Below are positions 1-8,544 of a stretch of DNA of 64,000 nt, one piece after another (position 1 is the stretch's first letter; every line of letters starts with the position of its first letter). The DNA is from Novosphingobium huizhouense. Its GTDB lineage: Bacteria; Pseudomonadota; Alphaproteobacteria; Sphingomonadales; Sphingomonadaceae. The DNA lies in NCBI RefSeq assembly GCF_020179475.1, contig NZ_JAILXZ010000001.1:1364001-1428000 (forward strand), read 5' to 3'. The notes under the pieces were generated by a model that saw only the letters and a list, made by a program, of their open reading frames with translations, made no database searches and was not told where the DNA came from. The translations under genes were made by a program, and so were the position numbers.

Positions 1-825
1 AATGCCGTGCTGCTGCGCGGCGGCTCGGAAGCGGTCCATTCCAACCGCGCGATCCATGCGGCGCTGGTCGAAGGGCTCGTCGCGGGCGGCGTGCCGCAGG
101 CGGCGGTGCAGCTCGTGCCCACGCAGGACCGCGCCGCGGTCGGCGCGATGCTGACCGCCGCGGGCCTGATCGACATGATCGTGCCCCGCGGCGGCAAGAG
201 CCTCGTCGCCCGCGTTCAGGCCGAGGCGCGGGTGCCCGTGCTCGCCCACCTCGACGGCATCAACCACACTTATGTCCACCACGACGCCGATCCGGCGATG
301 GCCAGCGCGATCGTGCGCAACGCCAAGCTGCGCCGCACCGGCATCTGCGGCGCGATGGAGACGCTGCTGGTCGATGCGACCTATCCCGACCCGCACGGCC
401 TCGTCGCGCCGCTGCTGGCCGAGGGTTGCGAGCTGCGCGGCGATGCCCGCGCCCGCGCGATCGACCCGCGCATCGCCGCTGCAAGCGACGAGGACTGGGA
501 CACCGAATATCTCGATTCGATCCTCTCGGTCGCGGTGGTCGACGGGCTCGACGACGCGCTCGCGCACATCGCGCGCCACTCCTCGGCGCACACCGATGCG
601 ATCGTCACCAGCGACCAGGCCGTCGCCGACCGCTTCCTCGCCGAAGTCGACAGTGCGATCGTGATCCACAACGCCTCGAGCCAGTTCGCCGACGGCGGCG
701 AGTTCGGCCTCGGCGCCGAGATCGGCATCGCCACCGGACGGTTGCACGCACGCGGGCCGGTCGCACTGGAAGGGCTCACCACCTACAAGTGGCTCGTCCG
801 CGGCACGGGGCAGATCCGGCCGTAA
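1..825 (+). CDS. proA: Glutamate-5-semialdehyde (gamma-glutamyl phosphate) reductase, 3' part
   Basis: This reads in frame from the first base, so the 5' end lies outside the window; about 274 residues remain of a family that is usually 415-430 long. ProA reduces gamma-glutamyl phosphate to glutamate semialdehyde in cytosolic proline synthesis. The visible part opens with the family block [15 protein letters not shown]. It carries further conserved blocks around DMIVPRGG, the catalytic region [16 protein letters not shown] (where the family cysteine is replaced by L or D in this reading, so check it), and the C-terminal [19 protein letters not shown] segment. In alphaproteobacteria proA is normally followed by nadD-rsfS-rlmH, and those genes do follow here after one intervening gene. 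The identification is secure; the family-usual cysteine position should be verified against an alignment. Confidence 0.95.
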   Translation, partial: NAVLLRGGSEAVHSNRAIHAALVEGLVAGGVPQAAVQLVPTQDRAAVGAMLTAAGLIDMIVPRGGKSLVARVQAEARVPVLAHLDGINHTYVHHDADPAMASAIVRNAKLRRTGICGAMETLLVDATYPDPHGLVAPLLAEGCELRGDARARAIDPRIAAASDEDWDTEYLDSILSVAVVDGLDDALAHIARHSSAHTDAIVTSDQAVADRFLAEVDSAIVIHNASSQFADGGEFGLGAEIGIATGRLHARGPVALEGLTTYKWLVRGTGQIRP

Positions 826-898
826 GCGCCGCCCGCCCGGTTGACGGTCCCCTGTCACCGGCTAAACCCGGCGGCGGACGGATGCGAAAGGACAAGCA

Positions 899-1942
899 AT
901 GCGCTGCAACCGACTGGGCTCGACCGGCCTGATCGTCTCCGAACTGTGCCTCGGCACGATGACCTTCGGCGTCACCAACGGCCGTTTCGGCGCGATCGCC
1001 GGGCTCGACCTCGGGGCCTCGACCGCGCTGGTGAAACAGGCGCTCGATGCGGGCATCAACTTCATCGACACCGCCAACATCTATTCCGAGGGCAAGTCGG
1101 AGGAGATCACCGGCCAGGCGCTGCGCGATCTCGGCATCAGGCGCAGCGATGTCGTCATCGCGACCAAGGCGATGGGGCCGATGGGCGCGGGGCCGAATGA
1201 TGCGGGCATGGCGCGCGTCCACCTCATGGACCAGATCGACGCCAGCCTCGCGCGGCTCGGGATGGACCATATCGACCTCTACCAGATCCACGGCTGGGAT
1301 CCGCAGACCCCGATCGAGGAGACTCTGCGCGCGCTCGACGATATCGTGCGCAGCGGCCGCGCGCGCTACGTCGGGGTGTCGAACTGGGCGGCCTGGCAGA
1401 TCATGAAGGCGCTGGGCATTTCCGAGCGGCTCGGGCTCGAACGCTTCGCCTCGCTCCAGGCCTACTACACCGTCGCCGGTCGCGATCTCGAGCGCGAGAT
1501 CGTGCCGATGCTGGCGAGCGAGGGCGTCGGGCTGATGGTGTGGAGCCCGCTTGCCGGCGGCCTGCTCTCGGGCAAGTACACGCGCGCCGGCGAAGGCGAG
1601 GGCCGCCGCGCCAGTTTCGATTTCCCGCCGGTCGAGCGCGAGCGCGCGTTCGACCTCGTCGATGCGATGCAGGCGATCGCCGCCGCCAGGGGCGCAACGG
1701 TGGCGCAGGTCGCACTGGCCTGGCTGCTCTACCAGCCGGTCGTCTCGACCGTGATCGTCGGCGCCAAGCGCGCGGACCAGCTCGCCGACAACATCGGCGC
1801 GTGCGCGGTCGAGCTCACTGCCGACGAACTGGCGCGGCTCGATGCGCTCTCGGCGCTGCCGCGCGAATATCCCGGCTGGATGTTCGAGCTTCAGGGCAGC
1901 TACCGCGCGCAGGCGGTCTCGCCGAGGCGCGTGCCGGGTTGA
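899..1942 (+). CDS. Aldo/keto reductase
   Basis: A 347-residue NADPH-dependent oxidoreductase of the aldo/keto reductase (TIM-barrel) superfamily, predicted cytosolic. It has the N-terminal LGTMTFG block, the catalytic Asp/Tyr region FIDTANIYSEGKSE, a Lys in the VIATKAM strand, the HIDLYQIHGWDP strand with the catalytic His, and the C-terminal cofactor-binding block STVIVGAKRADQLADNIGA. The ATG at 899 is preceded by AAAGGAC about 7 bases upstream, which supports this start. The stop overlaps the putative TTG start of nadD. The gene sits between proA and nadD, which are usually adjacent in alphaproteobacteria. Substrate unknown; the YajO/Tas-like subgroup is plausible. Confidence 0.93.
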   Translation: MRCNRLGSTGLIVSELCLGTMTFGVTNGRFGAIAGLDLGASTALVKQALDAGINFIDTANIYSEGKSEEITGQALRDLGIRRSDVVIATKAMGPMGAGPNDAGMARVHLMDQIDASLARLGMDHIDLYQIHGWDPQTPIEETLRALDDIVRSGRARYVGVSNWAAWQIMKALGISERLGLERFASLQAYYTVAGRDLEREIVPMLASEGVGLMVWSPLAGGLLSGKYTRAGEGEGRRASFDFPPVERERAFDLVDAMQAIAAARGATVAQVALAWLLYQPVVSTVIVGAKRADQLADNIGACAVELTADELARLDALSALPREYPGWMFELQGSYRAQAVSPRRVPG

Positions 1943-2595
1943 GTCGATCGCCGATCCATACCGGCCTGCTCGGCGGCAGCTTCAATCCTGCGCACGGCGG
2001 CCACCGGCGGATCAGTCTGTTCGTCGCCGGCGCGCTCGCGCTCGACGAGGTGTGGTGGCTGGTCTCGCCGGGCAATCCGCTCAAGCCGGGCGACGGCATG
2101 GCGCCGCTCGCCGCCCGCGTCGCTTCGGCGCGGGCGCAGGCGCGACGGGCGCCGATCCGGGTCACCGCAATCGAGCGCGAACTGGCGACGCGCTTCACCA
2201 TCGACACCCTGCGCGCGCTCAAGCGGCGCTACCCGCGGCGGCGCTTCGTGTGGATCATGGGCGCGGACAATCTGGCCCAGTTCCACCGCTGGCGCGACTG
2301 GCGCGGCATCGCCCGGGAGATGCCGATTGCGGTTGTCGCGCGTCCGGGGTATGATGCTTCCGCCCTGGCGAGCCCCGCCATGGCCTGGCTGCGCCGCTGG
2401 CGCCGGCGAAGCGGACAGAAATTCGATGGCGCAAGCGGGAGCGCACCGGCGCTGACCATCCTGCGTTTCGATCCCGATCCGCGCTCGGCCTCGGACATCC
2501 GTGCCGCCGATCCGGACTGGCATCGCCCGCTGCCCCGGCCGGGATCACTGCACGATGCGGTGACGCACCGACCTTTCGGGCAGAGCGGCGCTTGA
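1939..2595 (+). CDS. nadD: Nicotinate-nucleotide adenylyltransferase
   Basis: NadD adenylylates nicotinate mononucleotide to deamido-NAD in cytosolic NAD synthesis. The nucleotidyltransferase signature GLLGGSFNPAHGGHR lies at residues 9-23, with the second histidine of the (H/T)xGH pair present. WIMGADNLAQFHRWRDW and a C-terminal SASDIRA block (family ISSTxIR equivalent) follow. No ATG precedes the signature closely. The best start is TTG at 1939, which overlaps the TGA of the upstream gene and gives 218 residues, normal for the family. Part of a compact + strand run with rsfS and rlmH. The start is inferred; the function is clear. Confidence 0.93.
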   Translation: MSRSPIHTGLLGGSFNPAHGGHRRISLFVAGALALDEVWWLVSPGNPLKPGDGMAPLAARVASARAQARRAPIRVTAIERELATRFTIDTLRALKRRYPRRRFVWIMGADNLAQFHRWRDWRGIAREMPIAVVARPGYDASALASPAMAWLRRWRRRSGQKFDGASGSAPALTILRFDPDPRSASDIRAADPDWHRPLPRPGSLHDAVTHRPFGQSGA

Positions 2596-2704
2596 CCCGC
2601 GCATCGCTTCCGCACCGATCCTTGCGGCATATTGCACCGGCGCACGTTGCGGCGCCTGCGCGTTGTGTCATTGAACTGCCCGCCATGGAGACCATCTACC
2701 CCAC

Positions 2705-3091
2705 ATGACCACCCTCGAACCCCTGCCGGCGGCTGCCGGCGTTGCCCCCAAGGCCGCTCCGGCCAGCCTGCACGATCTCGTGCTGCAGTCGCTCGACGAC
2801 GACCAGGCGCAGGACGTCATCACCATCCCGCTCGAAGGCAAGAGCTCGGTCGCCGACTTCATGGTGATCGCCTCGGGCCGCTCGACCCGGCAGGTGGCGG
2901 CGATGGCGCAGAAGCTCGCCGAGCGGATTAAGCACGGCGGTTACGGCTCGGTGCGGATCGAGGGCCTGCCCGCCGCCGACTGGGTGCTGATCGATGCGGG
3001 CGACGTCGTCGTCCACCTGTTCCGCCCCGAAGTGCGCTCGTTCTACAACCTCGAGCGGATGTGGGCGTTCGGCGACCAGGGCGCGGCCTGA
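2705..3091 (+). CDS. rsfS: Ribosomal silencing factor RsfS
   Basis: A 128-residue protein of the RsfS/Iojap family, which binds ribosomal protein L14 (uL14) and blocks joining of the ribosomal subunits when nutrients are scarce. The family blocks DVITIPLEGKSSVADFMVIASGRSTRQVAAMA and WVLIDAGDVVVHLFRPEVRSFYNLERMW are evident in residues 36-123. A roughly 25-residue Ala/Pro-rich N-terminal extension precedes the domain. The gene sits between nadD and rlmH, the standard order in proteobacteria. Confidence 0.96.
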   Translation: MTTLEPLPAAAGVAPKAAPASLHDLVLQSLDDDQAQDVITIPLEGKSSVADFMVIASGRSTRQVAAMAQKLAERIKHGGYGSVRIEGLPAADWVLIDAGDVVVHLFRPEVRSFYNLERMWAFGDQGAA

Positions 3092-3162
3092 GCGAACGAC
3101 GCGTCGCGCGGGCGGTCTCTGCCTTCCGTCGAGGGCAGGGCCGGGCGCGGGTCTGACACGCC

Positions 3163-3588
3163 ATGCTGCTCCACGTCATCGCCCGCGGCCGCATCGGCCG
3201 CTCGCCCGAAGGCGAGCTGGTCGACCGCTATGCGAAGCGGCTCGGCAAGGACTTCAAGGTCACCGAACTGCCCGACAAGGGCGGGACCCTGCCGCCACCG
3301 GCGTTCACCCCGGTGCGCACCGTCGCGCTCGACGAGCGCGGGCGCCAGCTTTCCAGCAGCGAATTCGCGCGAATCCTCGAACGCTGGCGCGACGACGGCG
3401 TGCGCGAGGCGCGCTTCCTGATCGGCGCGGCCGACGGGCATGACGAGGCGCTGCGCGAAAAGGCCGACCTGCTGATCGCCTTCGGCGCCTGCACCTGGCC
3501 GCACATGCTGGCCCGCGCGATGCTCGCCGAGCAGCTGTTTCGCGCCACCAGCATTATCGCTGGCCATCCGTACCATCGCGAGGGATAA
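3163..3588 (+). CDS. rlmH: 23S rRNA (pseudouridine1915-N3)-methyltransferase RlmH
   Basis: RlmH is a SPOUT-class methyltransferase that methylates pseudouridine 1915 in helix 69 of 23S rRNA on assembled ribosomes. The 141 residues match the usual length (about 155) minus a short loop. The SAM-knot region FLIGAADGHDEALREKADLLIAFGACTWPHMLARAMLAEQLFRATSIIAGHPYHREG is the classic C-terminal block ending in YHRE. It lies 71 bases after rsfS and 18 before the EnvC-like gene, all on the same strand, consistent with one transcription unit. Confidence 0.96.
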   Translation: MLLHVIARGRIGRSPEGELVDRYAKRLGKDFKVTELPDKGGTLPPPAFTPVRTVALDERGRQLSSSEFARILERWRDDGVREARFLIGAADGHDEALREKADLLIAFGACTWPHMLARAMLAEQLFRATSIIAGHPYHREG

Positions 3589-3606
3589 GCCGCGCCCAAG
3601 GGTCCC

Positions 3607-4815
3607 ATGACGTCGCGCGCCGCACTTCTTCTCGTCTCCGCCTGCCTTGCGCCGCTGCTGGCGTGGGCGGCGCTCGGCCAGCCGGCGCCCTATGGCAGCA
3701 GCGCGCAGGCGGGCGACGCCCTGCGCGAGGCGGCGCGCGCGCTCGCGCAGGCGCAGCAGCGCGCCGAAGGGCTCGACCGCGCCGCGCGGCGCGCCACGGC
3801 CGAGGCCGATCGCACCGCCGCGCAGGTCGCCGCGACCGCCGCGCGCATCCAGCAGTCCGAGGCCGAGATCCGCCTGGCCCAGGCGCAGGGCGCGGCCGTG
3901 GCGCGCCAGCGCGATGCCCTGCGGCTGCGCATGGCGGCGCGGCAGGAACCGGTGGTGCGGCTCACCGGCGCGCTCGAACTGCTCGCCCGCCGGCCGCTCG
4001 CCTTCAGCCTGATGCGCACCCAGTCGCTGCGCGATACCGTCTACTTGCGCGCGGTGCTTGAAGCGGTGGTGCCCGAAGTGCGCCGCCGCACCGCCGCGCT
4101 GCGCGGCGAAATCGTGCGGGGCCGCGCGCTCCAGGACAGCGCGCGGCTCGCGGCCGGGCGGTTGCGCGAAGGCGAGGCGGCGCTGGCCCGCCGCCGTGCC
4201 GAGCTGATCGCGCTCGAAAGCCGGCAGCGCATCGCCTCGCGCGCGGCGCTAGGGGTCGCCAGCCGCGAGGCCGACCGCGCGCTCGCGCTCGCCGAGGAGG
4301 CGCGCGACCTGTCGGCGCTGGTCGGCCGGCTCGAGGCCGACGGCGCGCTGCGGCGCGAGCTTGCCGCGCTGCCCGGACCGGTGCAGCGGCCCGCGCGCCC
4401 CGGCGACGTGCTCGTGGCCGATGCGGTGGCGCCCGGCGCAAGCGCGGCGGCCCGCTTCTCGTGGATCGCGCCGCTCGGCGGGCGGATCGTCAGCGGCTTC
4501 GGCGAGGCGACCCCCGGCGGCGCCGCGCGCGGGCTGACCTTCGCCCCCGCCCCCGGCGCGCAGGTCGTCGCGCCCGCGCCGGGCCGGATCGCCTATGCCG
4601 GACCCTATCGCGGCTACGGCCGGATCGTGATCATCGAGCACGACGGCGGCTGGTCGAGCCTTGTCACCGATCTCGGCCGGCTCGACGTCGCGGTCGGCGA
4701 TCGCGTGCTGCAGGGCTCGCCGCTCGGCGCGGCAGGGCCGGGTCGCGCGGCGGTGACGGTCGAGCTGCGCAAGGACGGCCGCCCGGTCAATCCGCTGTCG
4801 GTCATGCCCGGATGA
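3607..4815 (+). CDS. EnvC-like murein hydrolase activator (degenerate M23/LytM domain)
   Basis: A 402-residue exported protein. A signal peptide (about residues 1-22, ending near AWA) is followed by an Ala/Arg/Glu-rich coiled coil over roughly residues 35-250 and a C-terminal LytM (peptidase M23) domain at about 285-400. The LytM domain keeps the fold (GGRIVSGFGE, GRIAYAGPYRGYGRIVIIEHDGGWSSLV). The zinc-ligand positions are replaced: the usual H-R-G-x-D segment reads ARGLTFA, and the later HxH region reads VTDLG. EnvC itself also lacks zinc ligands and activates periplasmic amidases for septum splitting, so an activator role is more likely than enzymatic activity. The next gene is a CtpA protease, the usual alphaproteobacterial neighbour. 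Confidence 0.88.
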   Translation: MTSRAALLLVSACLAPLLAWAALGQPAPYGSSAQAGDALREAARALAQAQQRAEGLDRAARRATAEADRTAAQVAATAARIQQSEAEIRLAQAQGAAVARQRDALRLRMAARQEPVVRLTGALELLARRPLAFSLMRTQSLRDTVYLRAVLEAVVPEVRRRTAALRGEIVRGRALQDSARLAAGRLREGEAALARRRAELIALESRQRIASRAALGVASREADRALALAEEARDLSALVGRLEADGALRRELAALPGPVQRPARPGDVLVADAVAPGASAAARFSWIAPLGGRIVSGFGEATPGGAARGLTFAPAPGAQVVAPAPGRIAYAGPYRGYGRIVIIEHDGGWSSLVTDLGRLDVAVGDRVLQGSPLGAAGPGRAAVTVELRKDGRPVNPLSVMPG

Positions 4816-4883
4816 CGCCGGCGCCGCGTCATCCCCTTTCGCCATCTGGCGTTCAGCCCGGCGGCGTTATAGAAGCGGCGACG

Positions 4884-6242
4884 ATGCAATCCCTCACGCG
4901 AAAGGCCCCGATGGCCAAGTCCCTTGCCCCGCTGCTGCGCATGACCGCGCTGGTCGGCGCCGTCGCGCTGCTTCCCGTCGCCACGGCCGGCCTCGCCGCG
5001 GTCGATGCAAGGAGCGGCCCGCAGTTCGGCAAGCTGCTCGCGGTCTACGAACGGATCAAGGCCAACTACGTCGAGCCGGTCGACGACGACAAGCTCATCA
5101 AGGGCGCGATCGACGGCATGCTGGCGACGCTCGATCCGCACAGCTCCTATCTCGACGCGCGCGATTTCGAGAACTTGCGCACCCAGACCGACGGCTCCTA
5201 CGGCGGGCTCGGCCTGTCGGTGACGATGGACGACGGCGCGGTCAAGGTGATCGCGCCGACCAAGGGCAGCCCCGCCGACCAGGCCGGGGTCAAGGCCGGC
5301 GACTACATCACCCACCTCGACGGCAAGCTGATCTACGGCGGCACGCTCGACGAAGCGGTCGACCAGATGCGCGGCCCGCCCAACACCTCGATCAAGCTGA
5401 CCATCTTCCGGCCCGGCCGCGACGAGCCGTTCGACGTGACCATCACCCGCCAGATCATCGACCTCAAGCCGGTCGACTGGAAGGTCGACGGCAATGTCGG
5501 GGTGATCTCGGTCTCGCAGTTCAGCGCCAACGTCGGCACCGAGGTCGCCGCGGCGTGGAACCAGATCAAGGCGAAGACCGGGGGCCGCCCGGCGGGCCTG
5601 GTGCTCGATTTGCGCGGCAATCCCGGCGGCCTGCTCGACGAAGCCGTGGCGCTGTCCGACCAGTTCCTCGAAAAGGGGCCGATCGTCTCGCAGCGCGGCC
5701 GCTATGCCCGCGACAACGAGGTCTACAACGCCCAGGCCGGCGACATCGCCAGGGGCGTGCCGGTGATCGTGCTGATCGACGAAGGCTCGGCCTCGGCCTC
5801 CGAGATCGTCGCCGGCGCGCTGCAGGACCAGCACCGCGCGCTGATCATGGGCCAGCGCAGCTTCGGCAAGGGCAGCGTCCAGACGCTGATCCAGCTGACC
5901 CCGACCACCGCGCTCAAGCTGACCACGGCGCGCTACTACACGCCTTCGGGCCGCTCGGTCCAGGAGGGCGGCATCGATCCCGACATTGCCGTGCCGCAGA
6001 TTTCCGACCCCGACCTGCGCAAGCGCGCGCTGCGTTCCTACCGCGAAAGCGACCTGCGCGGCCACCTGGTCAACGAGATCAAGGACGACAAGGATCTCGA
6101 GAAGGACAAGATCGACGACCCGCGCTTCAAGATGACCCCCGAGGAACTGAAGGCGAAGAACATCGAGGACTTCCAGCTGTGGTATGCCGAGCAGACGCTC
6201 GGCCGCACCACGCCGCAGGCGCTCGCGTCGCGCAAGCGCTGA
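4884..6242 (+). CDS. ctpA: Carboxyl-terminal processing protease, S41 family
   Basis: A 452-residue periplasmic serine protease. The N-terminal signal sequence (LLRMTALVGAVALLPVATAGLAA) is followed by an S41 N-terminal segment, a PDZ domain at about residues 85-165 (GGLGLSVTMDDGAVKVIAPTKGSPADQAGVKAGD), and the S41 catalytic domain with IDEGSASASEIVAGAL (catalytic Ser) and GQRSFGKGSVQT (catalytic Lys). A charged C-terminal tail follows. CtpA-type enzymes trim or degrade periplasmic proteins, often peptidoglycan hydrolases, which fits the adjacent EnvC-like gene. Two starts are possible: ATG 4884 behind AGAAG, and ATG 4911 behind AAAGG. Both keep the signal peptide. Confidence 0.94.
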   Translation: MQSLTRKAPMAKSLAPLLRMTALVGAVALLPVATAGLAAVDARSGPQFGKLLAVYERIKANYVEPVDDDKLIKGAIDGMLATLDPHSSYLDARDFENLRTQTDGSYGGLGLSVTMDDGAVKVIAPTKGSPADQAGVKAGDYITHLDGKLIYGGTLDEAVDQMRGPPNTSIKLTIFRPGRDEPFDVTITRQIIDLKPVDWKVDGNVGVISVSQFSANVGTEVAAAWNQIKAKTGGRPAGLVLDLRGNPGGLLDEAVALSDQFLEKGPIVSQRGRYARDNEVYNAQAGDIARGVPVIVLIDEGSASASEIVAGALQDQHRALIMGQRSFGKGSVQTLIQLTPTTALKLTTARYYTPSGRSVQEGGIDPDIAVPQISDPDLRKRALRSYRESDLRGHLVNEIKDDKDLEKDKIDDPRFKMTPEELKAKNIEDFQLWYAEQTLGRTTPQALASRKR

Positions 6243-6252
6243 GGAACAGGCC

Positions 6253-6741
6253 ATGACTCCGCACCAGTCGCGCCACGCCGCCTACGCGCTTGCCCTGCTC
6301 GTTCCCGCCGCGCTGCTCGGCGGGGCGCTGGTCTCGCAATACGCCTTCGGGCTCTACCCTTGCGAGATGTGCTGGTGGCAGCGCTATCCGCACATCGCCG
6401 CGCTCGTGCTCGCCGCGCTCGCGTTCTCGCTGCGGCAAGGCGCGGCGGGCGACTGGCTGGTCCGGCTCGCCGCCGTCGCCATCGGGATCAGCGGGCTGAT
6501 CGGCGCGTTCCATGCCGGTGTCGAATATCACTGGTGGGAAGGGATCACCGCCTGCACCCGCACCGCGGCGTCGGGCGGCGATCCGCTCGCGGCGATCATG
6601 GACGCGCCGGTGGTCCGCTGCGACGTGGCGCAGTGGACGCTGTTCGGAGTGAGCCTTGCCGGGTTCAACTTCCTGATTTCCACGTTCGGAGCCGTGGCGG
6701 TGTTCGTGCTGCTCGGCAAGGGCCGCAGGAGGATCGCATGA
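6253..6741 (+). CDS. dsbB: DsbB-family disulfide bond formation protein
   Basis: A 162-residue inner-membrane protein with four predicted membrane helices. DsbB reoxidises the periplasmic thiol oxidase DsbA and passes electrons to quinone. The first redox pair is in YPCEMCWWQR (about residues 36-39) with the following quinone-site region. The second pair corresponds to cysteines in ITACTRTA and VVRCDVAQW. ATG 6253 follows GAGGAACAGG, a good ribosome site. The stop codon overlaps the ATG of the Coq7-like gene by four bases (ATGA), implying translational coupling. Confidence 0.92.
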   Translation: MTPHQSRHAAYALALLVPAALLGGALVSQYAFGLYPCEMCWWQRYPHIAALVLAALAFSLRQGAAGDWLVRLAAVAIGISGLIGAFHAGVEYHWWEGITACTRTAASGGDPLAAIMDAPVVRCDVAQWTLFGVSLAGFNFLISTFGAVAVFVLLGKGRRRIA

Positions 6742-7259
6742 CCACCGTTTCGCGCAAGACCGCCGCCATGCTCCGCGTCGACCAGGCCGGCGAGTTCGGC
6801 GCCACGCGCATCTATGCCGGGCAGCTGGCGGTGATGGGCGACCGTGCGCCGGGCGCGCAGGAGATCGCCGGAATGGCGCGGCAGGAGGAAGACCATCGCC
6901 GCCGCTTCGATGCGATGATCGCGCAGCGCGGGGTGCGGCCGACCGCGCTGCAGCCGTTGTGGTCGGCGGCGGGCTTCGCGCTCGGCGCCGCGACCGCGCT
7001 GATCGGCCCGGAGGCGGCGATGGCCTGCACCGCGGCGATCGAGACCGAGATCGACCAGCACTATACCGAGCAGCTCGAGGAGCTGGGCGACGAGGATCCC
7101 GAGCTCGCCGCCGTGATCCGCGAGTTCCGCGACGACGAGCGCGAGCACCGCGACGCCGCCTTTGCCGCCGGCGCCGAGCGCGCGCCGGCCTATCCGCTGC
7201 TGTTCGGCGCCGTCCGCCTCGGCTGCCGCGCCGCCATCGCGCTGTCCAAGCGCATCTGA
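6738..7259 (+). CDS. coq7: Demethoxyubiquinone hydroxylase family protein (Coq7-like)
   Basis: A 173-residue di-iron hydroxylase that would introduce the C6 hydroxyl in ubiquinone synthesis at the inner membrane. All ligand motifs are visible: DQAGEFGATRIY, RQEEDHRRRFD, ETEIDQHYTEQLEEL and FRDDEREHRDAA, the paired ExxH arrangement of the family. A hydrophobic stretch at about residues 70-95 fits the membrane-associated helix. AGGAGGATC precedes ATG 6738. Coupling to the DsbB-like gene by ATGA overlap places two quinone-linked proteins in one unit. Confidence 0.94.
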   Translation: MTTVSRKTAAMLRVDQAGEFGATRIYAGQLAVMGDRAPGAQEIAGMARQEEDHRRRFDAMIAQRGVRPTALQPLWSAAGFALGAATALIGPEAAMACTAAIETEIDQHYTEQLEELGDEDPELAAVIREFRDDEREHRDAAFAAGAERAPAYPLLFGAVRLGCRAAIALSKRI

Positions 7260-7282
7260 CCGCCCCCCGGAGTGCCCGCACG

Positions 7283-7861
7283 ATGAAGCCCGTTCTCGCC
7301 GCTGCCGCCGCCCTTGGCCTCATCGCCTTCGCGCCGTCCCCCGTCCTCGCCCAGGCCGCCCCGGGCGAAAAGGTCAACCAGCTGATCGTCTATGGCGACG
7401 ATCCCTGCCCTGAATCGAAGGACGGCTCGATCACCGTCTGCGCGCGCAAGGAGGAATCCGAGCGCTTCCGCATCCCCGCACCGTTGCGCGACAATCCCAA
7501 CGCCGCGGTCAACCAGGGCTGGACCGATCGGGTCAAGGCCTACGAAACGGTCGGCGCGGCCGGCGCCTATTCGTGCTCGCCGGTCGGTTCGGGCGGCGCC
7601 TCGGGCTGCATGGCCAAGCTCATCAACCAGGCCTACGCCGAAAAGAAGCAGGGCACCGACGTGCAGATGGGCAAGCTGATCGAAGAGGAGCGCGCAAGGC
7701 GGCTCCAGACGATCGACGCCGATGCCGCGGCCGAACAGGCCCGGGTCGAACAGCTCGAAAAGCAGTACGACGCCCGCATCGCCCGCGAACGTGCGGCGGA
7801 AGCGGCGGCGCCCGCGACTCCGGCCGCGCCCCAGCCGCTCGCCACGCCGCCGCAGAACTAG
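7283..7861 (+). CDS. Secreted hypothetical protein
   Basis: A 192-residue protein with a clear signal peptide (about residues 1-23, ending PSPVLAQA). The mature part has four cysteines (PCPESKDGSITVCARK and YSCSPVGSGGASGCMAK), which suggests two periplasmic disulfides. Next comes a charged, coiled-coil-like segment (about residues 115-170) and an Ala/Pro-rich tail. I do not assign a family; proteins of this type are common and unnamed in sphingomonads. It follows the Coq7-like gene by 23 bases and may be cotranscribed. A GGAG sits upstream of ATG 7283. Confidence 0.8.
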   Translation: MKPVLAAAAALGLIAFAPSPVLAQAAPGEKVNQLIVYGDDPCPESKDGSITVCARKEESERFRIPAPLRDNPNAAVNQGWTDRVKAYETVGAAGAYSCSPVGSGGASGCMAKLINQAYAEKKQGTDVQMGKLIEEERARRLQTIDADAAAEQARVEQLEKQYDARIARERAAEAAAPATPAAPQPLATPPQN

Positions 7862-7877
7862 TTCACCGCCTGAAGCC

Positions 7878-8474
7878 TCAGCGCAGCGCGCGGCAGGTCA
7901 CGGGCTTGCCGCCCAGTGGCGCCAGCCGCAGCCTGCCGCCCTTCTCGCTGGCGGTGACGAACGGCGTCCAGCTCGACGCGCCCGGCGGCGAGGCCAGCGC
8001 GACGATCGCGCCGTCGGCGTCGGCGCCCACCCACACCGCGCCCGCGCGCCGCACCGTGCCGAACCCGGGGCAGTTCCAGCCGGCCGCCTCGGTCGCGCCC
8101 GGGCCAGCGAGCGCCGCCAGCACCGCGGTGCGGTCGGCATAGGCCGCGCGCAGGCAGGCGGCGTGGTCGGAGCGCATCGCGCAGAGCGAGCGGCGCCGCA
8201 GCCAGGCCTCCTGCGGCTCGATCCCGGGCGAGGCGGGCACGAGCGCCTGCGTGCCGGCGCGGGCCAGCACCGCGACCATCGCCGCGTCGGCTTCGCGCAA
8301 GCCGGGGTCGGAGCAGACGAGCTGGTCCGAGGCATAGGTCGGCGCGGCGCACTCGGCATGGGTCTGCGCGACCGGCGGCGGCACGGCGGATTGCGGCGGC
8401 GGCGGCGCCGCCGATGCGCGGGCTCCGGCGAGCGCGAACAGGCCTGCCGCGATTGCCGTCCACTGCCTGCGCAT
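7878..8474 (-). CDS. LprI-like secreted protein
   Basis: A 198-residue exported protein: signal peptide to about residue 23, then a Pro-rich linker. A segment CAAPTYASDQLVCSDPGLREADAAMVAVLARA follows, resembling the N-terminal repeat of lysozyme inhibitor LprI-type proteins (two cysteines about 12 apart followed by a helix). The C-terminal half (about 125-198) is beta-rich with two cysteines (WNCPGF, VTCRAL). GGGGGAAAC precedes the ATG at 8474. It is convergent with the upstream gene. The LprI resemblance is by motif only; the target is unknown. Confidence 0.72.
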   Translation of the reverse strand: MRRQWTAIAAGLFALAGARASAAPPPPQSAVPPPVAQTHAECAAPTYASDQLVCSDPGLREADAAMVAVLARAGTQALVPASPGIEPQEAWLRRRSLCAMRSDHAACLRAAYADRTAVLAALAGPGATEAAGWNCPGFGTVRRAGAVWVGADADGAIVALASPPGASSWTPFVTASEKGGRLRLAPLGGKPVTCRALR

Positions 8475-8544
8475 CGTTTCCCCCCTGCTGGTTGCCGCCG
8501 ATTTTCGCCGATTGCCGCCGATGGCGACGATAGCACGGCGCGGC

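Noticed and set aside
4614..6254. A 546-codon open frame opposite the CtpA protease
   Set aside because: Antisense shadow of a secure gene with PDZ and S41 motifs.
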